Shown one piece after another: positions 24,031 to 34,130 of a stretch of DNA of 64,000 nucleotides (within the stretch, counting starts at the first letter, position 1; each line of letters starts with the position of its first letter). The stretch is taken from the NCBI GenBank assembly GCA_029204225.1, contig CM055100.1, forward strand, positions 845,709 through 909,708, in the 5' to 3' direction. Under the pieces are notes generated by a model that made no database searches, was not told where the DNA came from, and worked only from the letters and a program-made list of their open reading frames with translations. This DNA is from Diphasiastrum complanatum (Eukaryota; Streptophyta; Lycopodiopsida; Lycopodiales; Lycopodiaceae). Position numbers and translations under genes: made by a program.

Positions 24031-24796
24031 ATTCAATTGGACAGATGCCAGCTCACTTTGGATAGATGCTAGCTCATTATCCATTATGATTGATGACCTA
24101 ATTAGTTGTCCTACTATTGGATGTTGCGCATTTGATTAGTATAAATAGCTGTTCATATTCCTACTATCAAAAGTTTAAGCTTTGATCAATAGATCAGCAA
24201 GCATTGATTAGTTATCTCTCTCTCTCAAGCTTGTGAGCTTGAACACTCTTGAGCATTCTAGCCCAGTTCTTAGAGTTGTTTAGAGATTGCTATTGCGCTT
24301 ACTGTTTATCAGCCTTGCGCTTAATTCAGACTTTAATTTTAGTCACTTAGAGATAGCTTAAAGCATGTGGCTTCGATCCGTAGCTTGTTGTACTCATTTA
24401 CTTCTGTTTCGCTTTCATACTGAATTAATACTATATTCTTATTGCGTTTAGGTTCATCTCAGAATGTATGCGTTTCTGTAGTTCTTTGCGACTAATTATT
24501 TGTCTGATAAATTCAATGCATTAATGTTTGGCTACGTAATCACTATAGTACTGATGATTTCAAAGTTAGTTACTATAAGATTGAACGTGATTTCTATCAC
24601 TATTGTTTTGTTCAAAATTGATAATAGTCATGCATGAAAATAGAGGAAGATAGTTTATTCCGCTGCACATGATAAGTTTTCTTTCTTGTCATTCCAATTC
24701 CTTTTATTCGAATCTTATTTGAACACAATAAGTTTTCTTTTTTGTCATTCGAATTCAAATCTTATTCGACCTATCTTTCACACACCTCTTTCCAAC
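24031..24796 (+). mobile_element. Probable 5' LTR of a copia element
   Basis: Evidence is position: a PBS-like motif follows at 24797 and a copia gag at 24991. A TATA box (TATAAATA, 24140-24147) followed by CT-rich sequence fits an LTR promoter. The left border is uncertain because no second copy is present. Confidence 0.5.
24140..24147 (+). promoter_or_regulatory. LTR TATA box
   Basis: TATAAATA within the presumed LTR, about 650 bp upstream of the PBS. Confidence 0.4.
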
Positions 24797-24811
24797 ATTG
24801 TATCAGAGCGT
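24797..24811 (+). other. PBS-like motif
   Basis: ATTGTATCAGAGCGT resembles the initiator tRNA-Met PBS TGGTATCAGAGC with one change. A related, mutated motif (GTGGTATTAGAGAATTG) occurs at 24911-24927. Confidence 0.55.
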
Positions 24812-24990
24812 TGATTCTTCAAGGCCTAATACTATATCAGAGTTTGTGAATTCTTATATTTTGATATCTTTCGCGAATTCAAATTATTCTTCTGTTCGAA
24901 TCAATTTGTTGTGGTATTAGAGAATTGATTTCCACAGCACTATATCTTTCTCTTAACGACAATCGAATTATTGACAGTCTAAAGTTCCAG

Positions 24991-26770
24991 ATGGATTCTC
25001 AAAGTAAAGCCGGTCTTATCGCAGACAAGCTGAATGGATCCAACTATCATCTATGGAAATTTAAGATGCAGAACTCGCTAATCGCCAATGAGTTGTGGAT
25101 TGTTGTTACAGGTATCAGAGTGAAACTTGAAGATGACACTGACAACTCAAAATGGAAGTCTAAGGATGGTAAAGCTTTCGCGCTTATTATCCTCAATATA
25201 TCAGATACTCAAATTGGCCACATAGTTAAAGCCAAAACTTTGAAAGATCCTGAGCTCACCATATGATGTGAGAGAAGTAACTACCAAGTTACACCTTCGA
25301 AGGAAATTCTTCACACTCAAGATGTCGAACAATGATTCTCTTCATAATCATTTTAACCAATTTAAAAATCTCTTGCAACAGATGGCTGTTGTCAGATCAG
25401 TCATAGACGATCAAGACGCAATACTAACATTGCTTTGAAGCCTGCCCTCTACATATGAGAACTGGGTGATGATCATCACGACACACTCATATTTAACTCT
25501 TACCAGAGTTATCACTATGTTTGTGCAAAATCGAAAAAGTCGAGATACTTTGTCTACCTCTTCGTCTCATGCTCTATATGTCAACACGGGCTCGAAACGA
25601 CAGAAGCAGAAAAGCTCTAAGCAGTCTGCATCTAATCAGAAACAAAGTAAAGAACAATCATCGAATCCAAATTTGTTGAAGAAGAAGATGTTTTGCAGGT
25701 ATTGCAAGCGCAATAGCCATGAGATCCAAGATTGCCGAATTCTCAAAGCAACAAATGTAGCCAAGCAACCGGATCAACAAGCAAATATAGTTACAACATC
25801 TCCTGAAGTCGAAATGGACGAAGGCGCTTTTATGGTCAAAGACAAATACGCGAATTCAGATGATTCGTGGTTTCTGGATTCTGGAGCTACACTGAAGGTA
25901 CTATAAGATTATGGTTCCAGCATAATCAATTCAAACTACTGTCAAAAGTCCTGTATGTTCCTAAACTCTCTACAAATCTGTTATCAGTAGGTAGAATTAC
26001 AGATTTAGGCCATAAGGTGGAGTTTGAGTCTGATCAATGCAAAATTATTGATAGGAGTAATAAGATTCTTGCACTCGGCAAGAGTCATGGATACTTATAT
26101 AGATTGGCACATTGTTATTTTGATTTTAGTCAAGCCTTGAAAACCTTTGTTCTTGTCAATAAAGCATTACTATGACATCATCGCTTAGGACACTTGAATT
26201 ATGCATTTGTATCGAACATGTCCAGACAATTTCTAGCACTTGGTCTCGACTATCCTTTTGGAAAAGTCGATCTCTCTATCTGCCATAGCTACATCCTTGG
26301 AAAGCAGACTAGGATTTCTTTTAGATCAAGTCATAGGTATGCAGCAAAAGGTCTGTTAGATGTTATTCATTCAGATATATGTGGACCTATGCAAACTCCT
26401 TCATTGCTAGATGCAATGTATTTCATTACTTTTATTGACAAATTCTCTTGAAGAACAGTTGTTTACTTCATCAAGCAGAAATCAGAAGCTTTTATCAAGT
26501 TCCGACAATTCAAAGAGCATGCAGAAAATCAGACTGGTAAAAGAATCAAAGCATTGAGGTCCGACAACGGGGGAGAATACATCTCCACCAAATTCAATGA
26601 GTATTGCCTCAACAACGATGTTGAAAAACAATACATTACCTCCTATTTGCCTCAGTCAAATGGTCTTGTTGAGAGAAAGAACAAAACCTTAGTCGAATCG
26701 GCAAAGTGCATGTTATCACATGCGACACTTTCGAAGTCCTTCTAAGCTGAAGTTGTTTCAACAACAACCT
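24991..26770 (+). pseudogene. copia gag-protease-integrase, truncated before RT
   Basis: Gag starts MDSQSKAGLIADKLNGSNYH with WKFKMQNSLIANELW. It continues out of frame through LHLRRKFFTLK and LPSTYENWVM. The zinc knuckle is CRYCKRNSHEIQDC (CX2CX4HX4C, about 25692-25734). Protease has the active site DSGAT (about 25877) and, after a frameshift, VLYVPKLSTNLLSVGR. The pre-integrase block HRLGHLNYAFVSNM follows. Integrase keeps all three catalytic residues: HSDICGPM, RSDNGGEYIST and GLVERKNKT. A stop follows FIDKFS (26450). The element is cut at about 26770, and LTR sequence of another copia family follows. Confidence 0.88.
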
Positions 26771-26797
26771 ATATTCAGCAAGCAACTAATGGATCTA

Positions 26798-27135
26798 GAA
26801 AAGAAATCTTATTCAATTACCTTGATGGTCAAGTGGAAGATCAAGAGGTTGATCTCAAAGGGCTTCATCAAGACAAAAGGGAAGTTGGCAATTTGTAGCT
26901 AGTCAAGAGCATCAAAGGAGAGTCAATTGACAAAGATGTTTTGGATCTATTTTTGTAGGTTATTGAAGACTCAAGTAAGGTCAAAGGAGCAACCATAAAG
27001 TGTTGTTCAGGTTTACATTACTTGTTCTATCTCATGTTGAGCAATTTCATGTGAATGTGTGTAAACTGTCAAGATATGGTGAAACTAGCTACATTGGTTT
27101 GCATCATTTTGATGTTGGAGTTGTACTAGGAATGG
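26798..27135 (+). mobile_element. Copia LTR fragment, same family as 50612-50925
   Basis: GTGGAAGATCAAGAGGTTGA and later blocks (AGTCAATTG.CAAAGATGTTTTGGA, GAAGACTCAAGTAAGGTCAA, TGATGTTGGAGTTGTACTAG) recur in the same order at 50627-50925. It is joined directly to a gypsy RT fragment at about 27136. Confidence 0.75.
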
Positions 27136-27159
27136 CCAAATTCAGACCAGTAGTTCACC

Positions 27160-27310
27160 TTGGGCCTCACCAGTCCTTTTGGTGAAAAAGAAGGAGGGGT
27201 CTATGCGTCTTTGTGTAGGTTACAGAGCCCTCAATAAAGTTACAATTAAGAATAAGTACCCAATGTCTCGGGCAAACGAGTTTTTTGATCAACTCAACGG
27301 ATCTTCATCC
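27160..27310 (+). pseudogene. Ty3/gypsy RT, N-terminal part
   Basis: The frame reads [13 protein letters not shown] (with a frameshift), [20 protein letters not shown] and [10 protein letters not shown], the first RT motifs. The continuation is interrupted by about 680 bp of unrelated DNA and resumes at about 27990. Confidence 0.82.
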
Positions 27311-27985
27311 AAGATGGTACATTGTGTGAAAGATTCAACTAGTTTCATCACATTTTTTAATATGTCCATATTTGGCATATTGAGGCCAAAACTTGTTTTA
27401 GACTTAGAGGTTGACTTTTCAAAGTTCATTAGTCTAAATTTTATTTGAAGAAACACTTTTTGAAAGTGTGAGAAAGTTAGAATGCGAGTTTGAGTAGATT
27501 TAATTTGAATAGTTGAGTACATTGAATCTAGACCCAAAATTAATAGGGTTAGCATTTTGGTGGGAAAGCCAAGTGGCCAAATAGGGTTTGAACTTGTTAT
27601 AAAAGGATGTAACTCATAATTGTATGGACAACAAACATATTTTATGTTTTGGTTCATGTTTGATCAGTATCTCTTAGAGTTTGCATCTCATTTTGTATGT
27701 AGATGCTGATTTTTTCACATTGGCAGGATTGTTGGTTTGCTCCTTATTGTAACCAAAGATCAGGGACATGGATTGGATCTTGAGTGATCTGAAATCCTTC
27801 ACACAATGTCTAGAATTAAACAAGATCTACAGCCTTCATCTATGTTCTTGTTGATAGAAAATAAGTTCTTTGTGTTTCTATAATCGTATAGAATTTTTAA
27901 GAGTAGACAGGCTAAAAATTGCATGTAAAATAAGTCTTCGACTTTTTCAACAATGAAGTCACTTGACTTCTTCCATCATCGGAAG
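27311..27985. mobile_element. Non-coding insertion inside gypsy RT
   Basis: RT motifs FFDQLNG and [12 protein letters not shown] should be nearly adjacent but are separated by about 680 bp without coding content. This indicates insertion of a non-coding element, possibly a solo LTR. Exact ends and a target duplication could not be read. Confidence 0.55.
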
Positions 27986-28394
27986 TCATCAAAGTCTTCG
28001 ACTTAGTAAAATTGACCTTAGATCGAGATATCATCAAGTCCATATAAAGTCGAAAGATGCCCCGAAAACAACTTTTAGGAATCGTCATGGTCATTATGAG
28101 TTTAAGGTGATGCCTTTTGGGATCACAAATGCTCCAACTATCTTTATGACCTTGATGAATAGTGTCCTCAGACCATACTTGGGTAAGTTTGTAGTCGTAT
28201 TTTTAGATGACATCCTTGTTTACAATAAAACGAGAAAGGAGCATCTTAAACCCCTCAGAAAGGTGTTTTGACTGCTTAGAAAGCATAAGCTTTATGCTAA
28301 AAAATCTAAGTGTGAATTCTTTGTTGAAGAAATAGTATATTTGGGTCACATTATCTCAGCAGATGGGATTAAGATGGACCCCCAGTAAGGTCAA
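27986..28394 (+). pseudogene. Ty3/gypsy RT, central and C-terminal part
   Basis: [51 protein letters not shown] and [12 protein letters not shown] give the RT palm with the catalytic FLDD intact. KHKLYAKKSKCEFF and VYLGHIISADGI follow after a stop. The frame is cut at about 28390, where copia gag sequence begins. Confidence 0.87.
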
Positions 28395-29105
28395 AGTCAT
28401 ACTCAGTTGGTCTCAAATCTAAAGGGCAAGATCAAGGGGAGGCTTCTTCAAATGGCAAAAAGAAAGATAGATCAAAGCTCAAGTGCTACTATTGTGGCAT
28501 CAAAGGGCACTTTGCAAGTGAGTGCTACAAGAAGAAGAGAGATCAAGGAGACAAGCAAGGTAATCTTACTCATGAGCGAAAATGATTTGGATGTTCAAAC
28601 GTCAAATGATGATGCTTTTGTGATGTCTTCATGTATGCTTGTTAATGATGGAAATCTAGATCCATGGTGGATTGATAGTGGTGCAAGCTCACACATGACC
28701 TTTCACAAAGAGTACTTCAATTCTTTGTTGGCATATGAAGATGACAAGAAGGTGATCTACACGGCCAATGATGGTGAGTGTGCAATCAAAGAGATTATAA
28801 CAATTCCTATTTCTCTCTCTACAAATAGGAATATTCGTTTGAAGGATGTTTTGTTCATACCTTCCATTGCCAAGAATTTACTTAGTGTGAGTCAATTGCT
28901 AAGTAAAGGTTTCAAAGTTGAGTTTGATGGAGATGCTTGCATGATCAAAAGGAAGGATATCTTGATTGCAAAAGGTAAAAAACAAGAGAAGTTGTTCAAA
29001 CTAAATGCTTGTGTTATTGCTAACCAAGTTGGATTTATATATATTCAAGAGATTTGGCATAAAAGGATGGGGCACCTCAACTTCAAGTCATTGGAGGTAA
29101 TGGCT
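28395..29105 (+). pseudogene. copia gag C-terminus, protease and pre-integrase
   Basis: A zinc knuckle CYYCGIKGHFASEC (about 28481-28522) lies in one frame. Protease follows in another: WWIDSGASSHMTFHKEYFN, VLFIPSIAKNLLSVSQLL, FDGDACMIKRKD. WHKRMGHLNFKSLEVMA is the pre-integrase block. It is the same family as the fragment at 32351-33037. The frame is broken by a frameshift near 28560 and cut at about 29105. Confidence 0.87.
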
Positions 29106-29985
29106 GAGAAGCTATATACAGCAACTTTTCCAATGGTTTTACGGAACCGCCATGTTGTGTACTTTTATGAAATGTCGCTCTTGCTTGCCAATGAGATTTT
29201 TCCATTCCTTGCGATGACCATATGCTAAGACTTTCACTATTTCTTGCAAAGAATGTCAAATGATGCCGTAATATGTGCTGCATGTCATAAAAACATAATC
29301 TAAATCAGTTGCAAAAGTATCTAATTGAATTGCACATATTTGTCTATAGTAGTGTAACATCGAAGTCTTACCATATAATGTGTTATATGATCAATACCCC
29401 ATGCATTTCGAACTGCATCCACAAATTCACTGGTTATTTTTTGTATCATTTGTACATCAGTATTTGAAAATTTATCTTTTCTCAAGTATTTCACCATTTT
29501 GTCTATTTTTTTCCAAACTTCTACCTTGTGTATATGAGTAGAACCTTCTTCTTCAAAATTTTGAGTTGCTGCAATAATCTCTTTCCAAATCGAGTATTGA
29601 ATCTTGGATTGTTTGCCAGAATAATTTGATAAAAATCTTCGAGCTTTGGATCCTCCAATGCTTGGCTTGCATGGAATATTTTCTGTTTTACTTGATAGTT
29701 TGTCATCTTTTTTAATTTTAATGTGGCCTTTATGTAAGTCTACTTTAGACAACACATCCTCTAATCTATAAATAGCTTCCTTTGCATCTGCCTCTAGCTC
29801 AAAATTCCATGCAAACAAAATGTGAAGATATATTATTTTTCTATAATACGCACCTCTGCATGCAATGTACAGATATGAACATTATGAAGAGGAATCGGTA
29901 GTACAGGTTTCCAATTAGGATCTTCTCGATCTCTTGATATTCCTATACTCCTTGTCATGTCTTTTTCTATATTTGTTATGTCCAC
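29106..29985 (-). pseudogene. Antisense two-exon gene fragment of unknown family inside a copia element
   Basis: On the minus strand a coding block from about 29965 reads RDREDPNWKPVLPIPLHNVH and ICTLHAEVRIIEK. After a one-base frameshift it reads FAWNFELEADAKEAIYRLED, and it ends GIDHITHYM at 29372. A GTAAGA donor (29371-29366) and a CAG acceptor (29280-29278) bound a 94-nt intron. The next exon (from 29277) continues in phase: HILRHHLTFFARNSESLSIW, SSQGMEKSHWQARATFHKST, QHGGS. The join HITHYM-HILRHH and the Gly-x-Glu-Lys-x-x block recall C-terminal regions of uncharacterised transposon-associated proteins, but I cannot assign a family. It sits exactly where the copia integrase core should be. 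Confidence 0.6.
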
Positions 29986-30492
29986 ATTCCTTTGAAAACT
30001 AGAAGGAAAGAAAACACAACTTCCTTCAAAGGAATATTTGTAGGTTATAGTGAAAATAACAAAGCTTATAGGATTTTTGATCCTATTTCAAGAAAAGTAA
30101 AAATTAGCAAGGATGTCCTATTTGATGAATCTAAAAGTTACAAGATGTCTCCTTTATGTGTTGAAGATCTTGCAAAACTTGAGGAGGAGCTTCTTGAAAA
30201 TGATATTTTGGAAGATCAAGATCAAGAACGAAAAGGGCCGAGAAGATCCACAAGGAGCAAAGCCGAGCCTTCAAGGCTCACATACTTTGAGAAAAGAAAG
30301 AAAAGGAAAGAAACAACTCCTTCTACCTCTTACTCTTTTCTAGCCACAATGCTTGAAGAGCCATCATGTTATGAAGATGCAAGTAGATCACAAGTTTGGA
30401 GAGATGCAATGCAAGTAGAGTTTGATGCTTTGATATAATCAAACTTGGAATCTTGTACACCTTCCATATGGGAAGAAGCCACTTGCATGTAA
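29986..30492 (+). pseudogene. copia integrase C-terminus, linker and RT start
   Basis: FKGIFVGYSENNKAYRIFDP, then VKISKDVLFDES, is the copia integrase C-terminal signature. An acidic linker and RRSTRSKAEPSRLTYFE follow. VWRDAMQVEFDALI, a frameshift and NQTWNLVHLPYGKKPLACK form the RT start. The RT is cut at about 30492, where an opposite-strand gypsy integrase begins. Confidence 0.85.
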
Positions 30493-31520
30493 GCCTGACC
30501 ATATACCAATTGGAAGGGTGTTTAATCGGTGCTTCTCTTATATGCTGTCCTGAATGTCCACAGAGCAGCATGCACTTGTGTTTCCAATCTGATCTACTAG
30601 CTTCAACTATTTTCGTGAGCACGCTTCACAAAATCTTATTGGATGATTCTGCTTGCCCATTACCGCGAGGATAATAAGGTGTATTGGTCCTATGGATCAC
30701 GAAGAATTTCTCCAACAGGACCTTGATGGTTTCATTGATGAAATGACTTCCACGATCGCTGACTATTTCCACCGGGCATCCAAAGCGCACAATAATATTT
30801 TCATAGAGGAACTTGGTAGTGGTTCTAGCATCAGCTACTCTTACTGCCTTGGCTTCGACCCACTTGGTGAGATAGTCGGTGGCTTCGATTATGTATCGAG
30901 CCTAGGTACTTCTTGCTGCAGGGTGAATCGGACCAATGTAGTCCAATCCTCACTTTTTGAATAGTGCTTGGACTAAGACCGGGTGCAATAGGTCATAATT
31001 CAATCTCGTTGGTCTCTTTGCCCTATGGCACACATCGCACTTCCTCAGGTATTTCTCCATATCTTTATGAATTGTTGGCCACCAACATCCTGATTGCAGG
31101 ATCTTGTGAGCTGTAATGTTGGATGCAAAATGGCCTCCACCCATGCCTTCATGTGAAAGCGAAATGATCTAGGTGGTCTCATGAGAAAGAATACACCGCC
31201 AAAGAATCCCATATGGTTATCTTCGGTACAATTGGCCAGCAATCAGCTGATAAGGTCTAGCTTTCAAGATCAATTTCTGCTGATCCACCTTTGGTAGTGA
31301 TTTCTCTGGTTGGCCCCGCATTAGATATTCAACTATGTAGAAAGCCCACTCCGGTATTGTGTCTACATAAAATAAGCCAGCATCGGCCAGCTCATCGTCA
31401 GGTTGGGTTGCAATCTCCTTTCCCTTAATTCGCGACACATGATCTACCATGTAGTGTTGTTTTCCCTTGCAGACTACTATCCAAAAATCAAACTCAGACG
31501 GAAGTGAGCTTAATGCCTTG
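30493..31520 (-). pseudogene. Ty3/gypsy integrase with RNase H tail, minus strand
   Basis: From high to low coordinates: the RNase H end (SEFDFWIVVCKGKQHYMVDH), a spacer, the H2C2 zinc finger (GGHFASNITAHKIL, CWWPTIHKDMEKYLRKCDVC) and the DDE core. The core reads DWIGPIHPAARST, a stop, YIIEATDYLTKWVEAKAV, RFGCPVEIVSDRGSHFINE and YYPRGNGQAESSNKIL. The catalytic Asp, Asp and Glu are all present. The finger block CDVCHRAK and GNGQAESSNK are typical of the Athila/Tat type. Stops at about 30895 and 30617 disable it. Confidence 0.87.
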
Positions 31521-32350
31521 TGCTAGTTAGTGCAATGGCAACTAGCATGATTCTACAAATACGTAGGAGAATGCCTTCAAAAATCAGTGAGCAGTGGATG
31601 TAACTTCATCTTGCAACGACAGTTAGGATGGTGGGTCACAAGTTGGACATGGGATAGATGACAACAAGTATTGCTCAGATGGTTGTATAAGAGACTCATC
31701 AACATGGCTATGTATCAGGGTAGGGTTATACTGCTAGAAGCCTACCCTAGTACGAGAGGACTTATAGCCATCAGCATGAATATATTTCTTGGCATGATAA
31801 TGAGACTGATTTATCTGTAATGAACCCTTGCTTGTCACATTATGCACAACATACAGTAAAAAAATAGCAGTATCCATAAAAAAAATACTACAATCTCAGA
31901 ATGAACACCCTCCAAGTAATGGTTTCCCTTCGTCGAGAGCTACGGTCTCCTTTACAACAAAATAACTCCTTCAACTCATGGACTTTACTAAACATTGATT
32001 TTCACAAGGTGTTAGTTACTTCTCAAGGCATTTTCTTCAGGACTAGATTACGACCAGTCCACAATATCAGGGGCTTGTCAGCAACCAGGACTCTTCGACA
32101 TGGCAACTCTTAAGGCATAGTATTCAGAGTAAAGAAAATCATAGTAGGACTGTTAATCTCACAAGGCCTTTTGGCCATGCTACCCAAGATCTGTGTGAAT
32201 GATTACTCTTCTCAACAAGATTACTCACTGAATGGAAGAAACTCCCCTCAGCATGAGTTGCATTTCAGCCACAATGGTTGAGGAAGACATCCATAGTAAG
32301 ATGTGAGACAATCTGCAACTAAGTTGCCCATCTAGAAAGGACAACATCGT
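31521..32350. other. No gene recognised
   Basis: Unassigned DNA between a minus-strand gypsy relic and a plus-strand copia relic. The short frame at 31901-32113 has no recognisable content. Confidence 0.35.
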
Positions 32351-33037
32351 TTATTTGGGTGCGAGACAAAAAATTTGGAGAAAGTACTACAAATAGGAAT
32401 GTTCATTTGGAGGATGTCTTGTTTATTCCATCTATTACCAAGAATTTGCTTAGTGTGAGTCAAATGCTAAGTAAAGGCCTCAAGGTTGAGTTTGATGGGG
32501 ATGCTTGTATAATCAATAGGAAGGATGTCTTGATTGGAAAAGGTAAAAGGCAAGAAAAGTTGTTCAAACTAGATGCTTATGTTATTGCTAACCAAGTTAG
32601 ATGTGTTGCAAGAGAGCAAATACCTATTCAAGAGGTTTGGCATAAAAGGATGAGACACCTCAACTTCAAGTCATTGGAGGTAATGGCTAGAAAGAAGGTT
32701 GTGATAGGTCTTCCAAGTTCCTTAAGTGGCGTCAATCATGTTTGTGAGTCTTGTGCTTTGTCTAAGTCACATAGACTACCTTATACTAGATCTACAAAGA
32801 CTTTTCAACTTGTACATTCGGATATTCATGGATATACTACAATTAGCAACAGTGGAGCTAAGATATATGTAACATTCATTGATGATTTTAGTAAATTTTG
32901 TTGGATCTATCTACTAAAGAGCAAAGATGAAGTGTATGATGTCTTTATCAAGTTCAAGAATGCAAGGGAGAACCAATTTTCCACAAGGATCAAGTGCTTA
33001 AGGAGTGACAATGGTGGTGAGTACATATCTACCAAGT
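32351..33037 (+). pseudogene. copia protease end, pre-integrase and integrase N-terminal half
   Basis: This is a 240-codon frame. VHLEDVLFIPSITKNLLSVS is the protease C-terminus. WHKRMRHLNFKSLEVMARKK is pre-integrase. CESCALSKSHRLPY carries part of the zinc finger. Integrase motifs are LVHSDIHGYTT, VTFIDDFSKFCWIYLLKSK and CLRSDNGGEYISTK. The first two catalytic Asp are intact; the Glu region is removed by the LTR-like sequence that begins at 33038. Confidence 0.88.
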
Positions 33038-33583
33038 TGATTCTTCCTTCTTTCAGGTTTGGTTTTGTGATTAACATCAGGTAGATGTGCAAGGCTTAGT
33101 GGCAGATCATAACCATTCAAATTTGATGTTGCTTTGTGCTTGACTCCTTGAGGAGTTTTTATTACAAATGTTGAGTATATTTGTAATAAACACTTTGTAG
33201 GATTTTGCAGTTCTTTGTTAGATTCAGTTTTGTTAATCTAGTGATTTCAATAGGAGTAGATTCATTCTTATTCACTGTTTCTTGCTTAGATTAGATTAAT
33301 AATAATCTACATTATGTAGGAAACCAAAGAAGATCTAAAATAGACTGTAGAACGTAGATATCTAAGCCCTGATAGATCATAGATTTAAATTGAGCTTCCA
33401 TTATCAGCAAAGGATCGAGATCAAGTCGTAGATGTGCCAATCTGACAGGGGAGAACATCACCATTATACTGCAAGCCATAGGATTGAGAAGAGAAGCAAA
33501 GTTTTTGTCGACTGTAGGATGATAGAAATCTGTTCATAGTATCAGTAGAACTAGTAAACATTGTGCTAGTAAATCAGCAAACA
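33038..33583 (+). mobile_element. Probable gypsy LTR (546 bp)
   Basis: The copia integrase frame breaks at TG of TGATTCTTCC (33038). At the other end AACA stands directly before a TTGGCGCCG primer site. TG...CA ends and the PBS support one LTR. A 12-bp perfect hairpin lies inside (33158-33190). No second copy is in the window. Confidence 0.55.
33158..33190. repeat. Perfect 12-bp inverted repeat with 9-nt loop
   Basis: TTTATTACAAAT (33158-33169) and ATTTGTAATAAA (33179-33190) are exact complements around GTTGAGTAT. AATAAA at its end may serve as a polyadenylation signal of the LTR. Confidence 0.85.
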
Positions 33584-33597
33584 TTGGCGCCGTTTGC
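33584..33597 (+). other. Gypsy-type primer-binding site
   Basis: TTGGCGCCGTTTGC resembles the TGGCGCCGTTGCC site used by many plant Ty3/gypsy (Tat/Athila-type) elements. It differs from the tRNA-Met sites of the copia elements here. Confidence 0.6.
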
Positions 33598-34130
33598 TAA
33601 TGATAATCTTGTTAAATCTTGCTAGAGAACTCCGTTATAACAGTCGATTTTACAGTTCTTCTTGTTTCTAATTGTCTTCTTGCTTTCTTGCATTCATCTT
33701 TTTCACAAGCACGCATTTCATTTTTCTCTAAGATCCGAATTCCATCAGAACACCACCGCCCGACATTCAAGCAAACACCGCCCAACCGCTATCTAACATC
33801 TCTTCACACAAATCCTCCACCGACATGTCCCTATCACACACCTTTTAAGGAGGAAGAAGAATAGTCTACTTGATTAAAAATTCTTATGATTGCATTATCC
33901 CTTGTTGTACTTCCTTCTCCCATAAAAACTTCATGCCACGGATGTGGAGATCAACTTATTGCAACGGCCTCGACTCTCATATTTCATTCCTTGACACTTG
34001 TGTTTGCCTGAGATGTCAATCAACGAATTGCCCACCAGCTACTATTGACTTGTCTTTCGAAGACTGCCTCAAACTTTTGCAGATTCACATCAGGCTGGTT
34101 ATTCACCTAATTTATTTTTACACTTTATAA
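33598..34130. other. No gene recognised; remnant of gypsy leader or gag region
   Basis: A plus-strand leader should follow the PBS, but no gag motif can be read. The sequence is C/T-rich around 33700-33860. Confidence 0.35.

Noticed and set aside
27289-27657. 122-codon minus-strand frame
   Set aside because: It crosses the boundary between gypsy RT and the non-coding insertion and has no domain.
29321-29818. A complete 165-residue minus-strand gene
   Set aside because: The open frame is only part of a longer fragment: coding continues upstream across a frameshift and downstream after a donor site, so it is treated as one exon of a broken gene.
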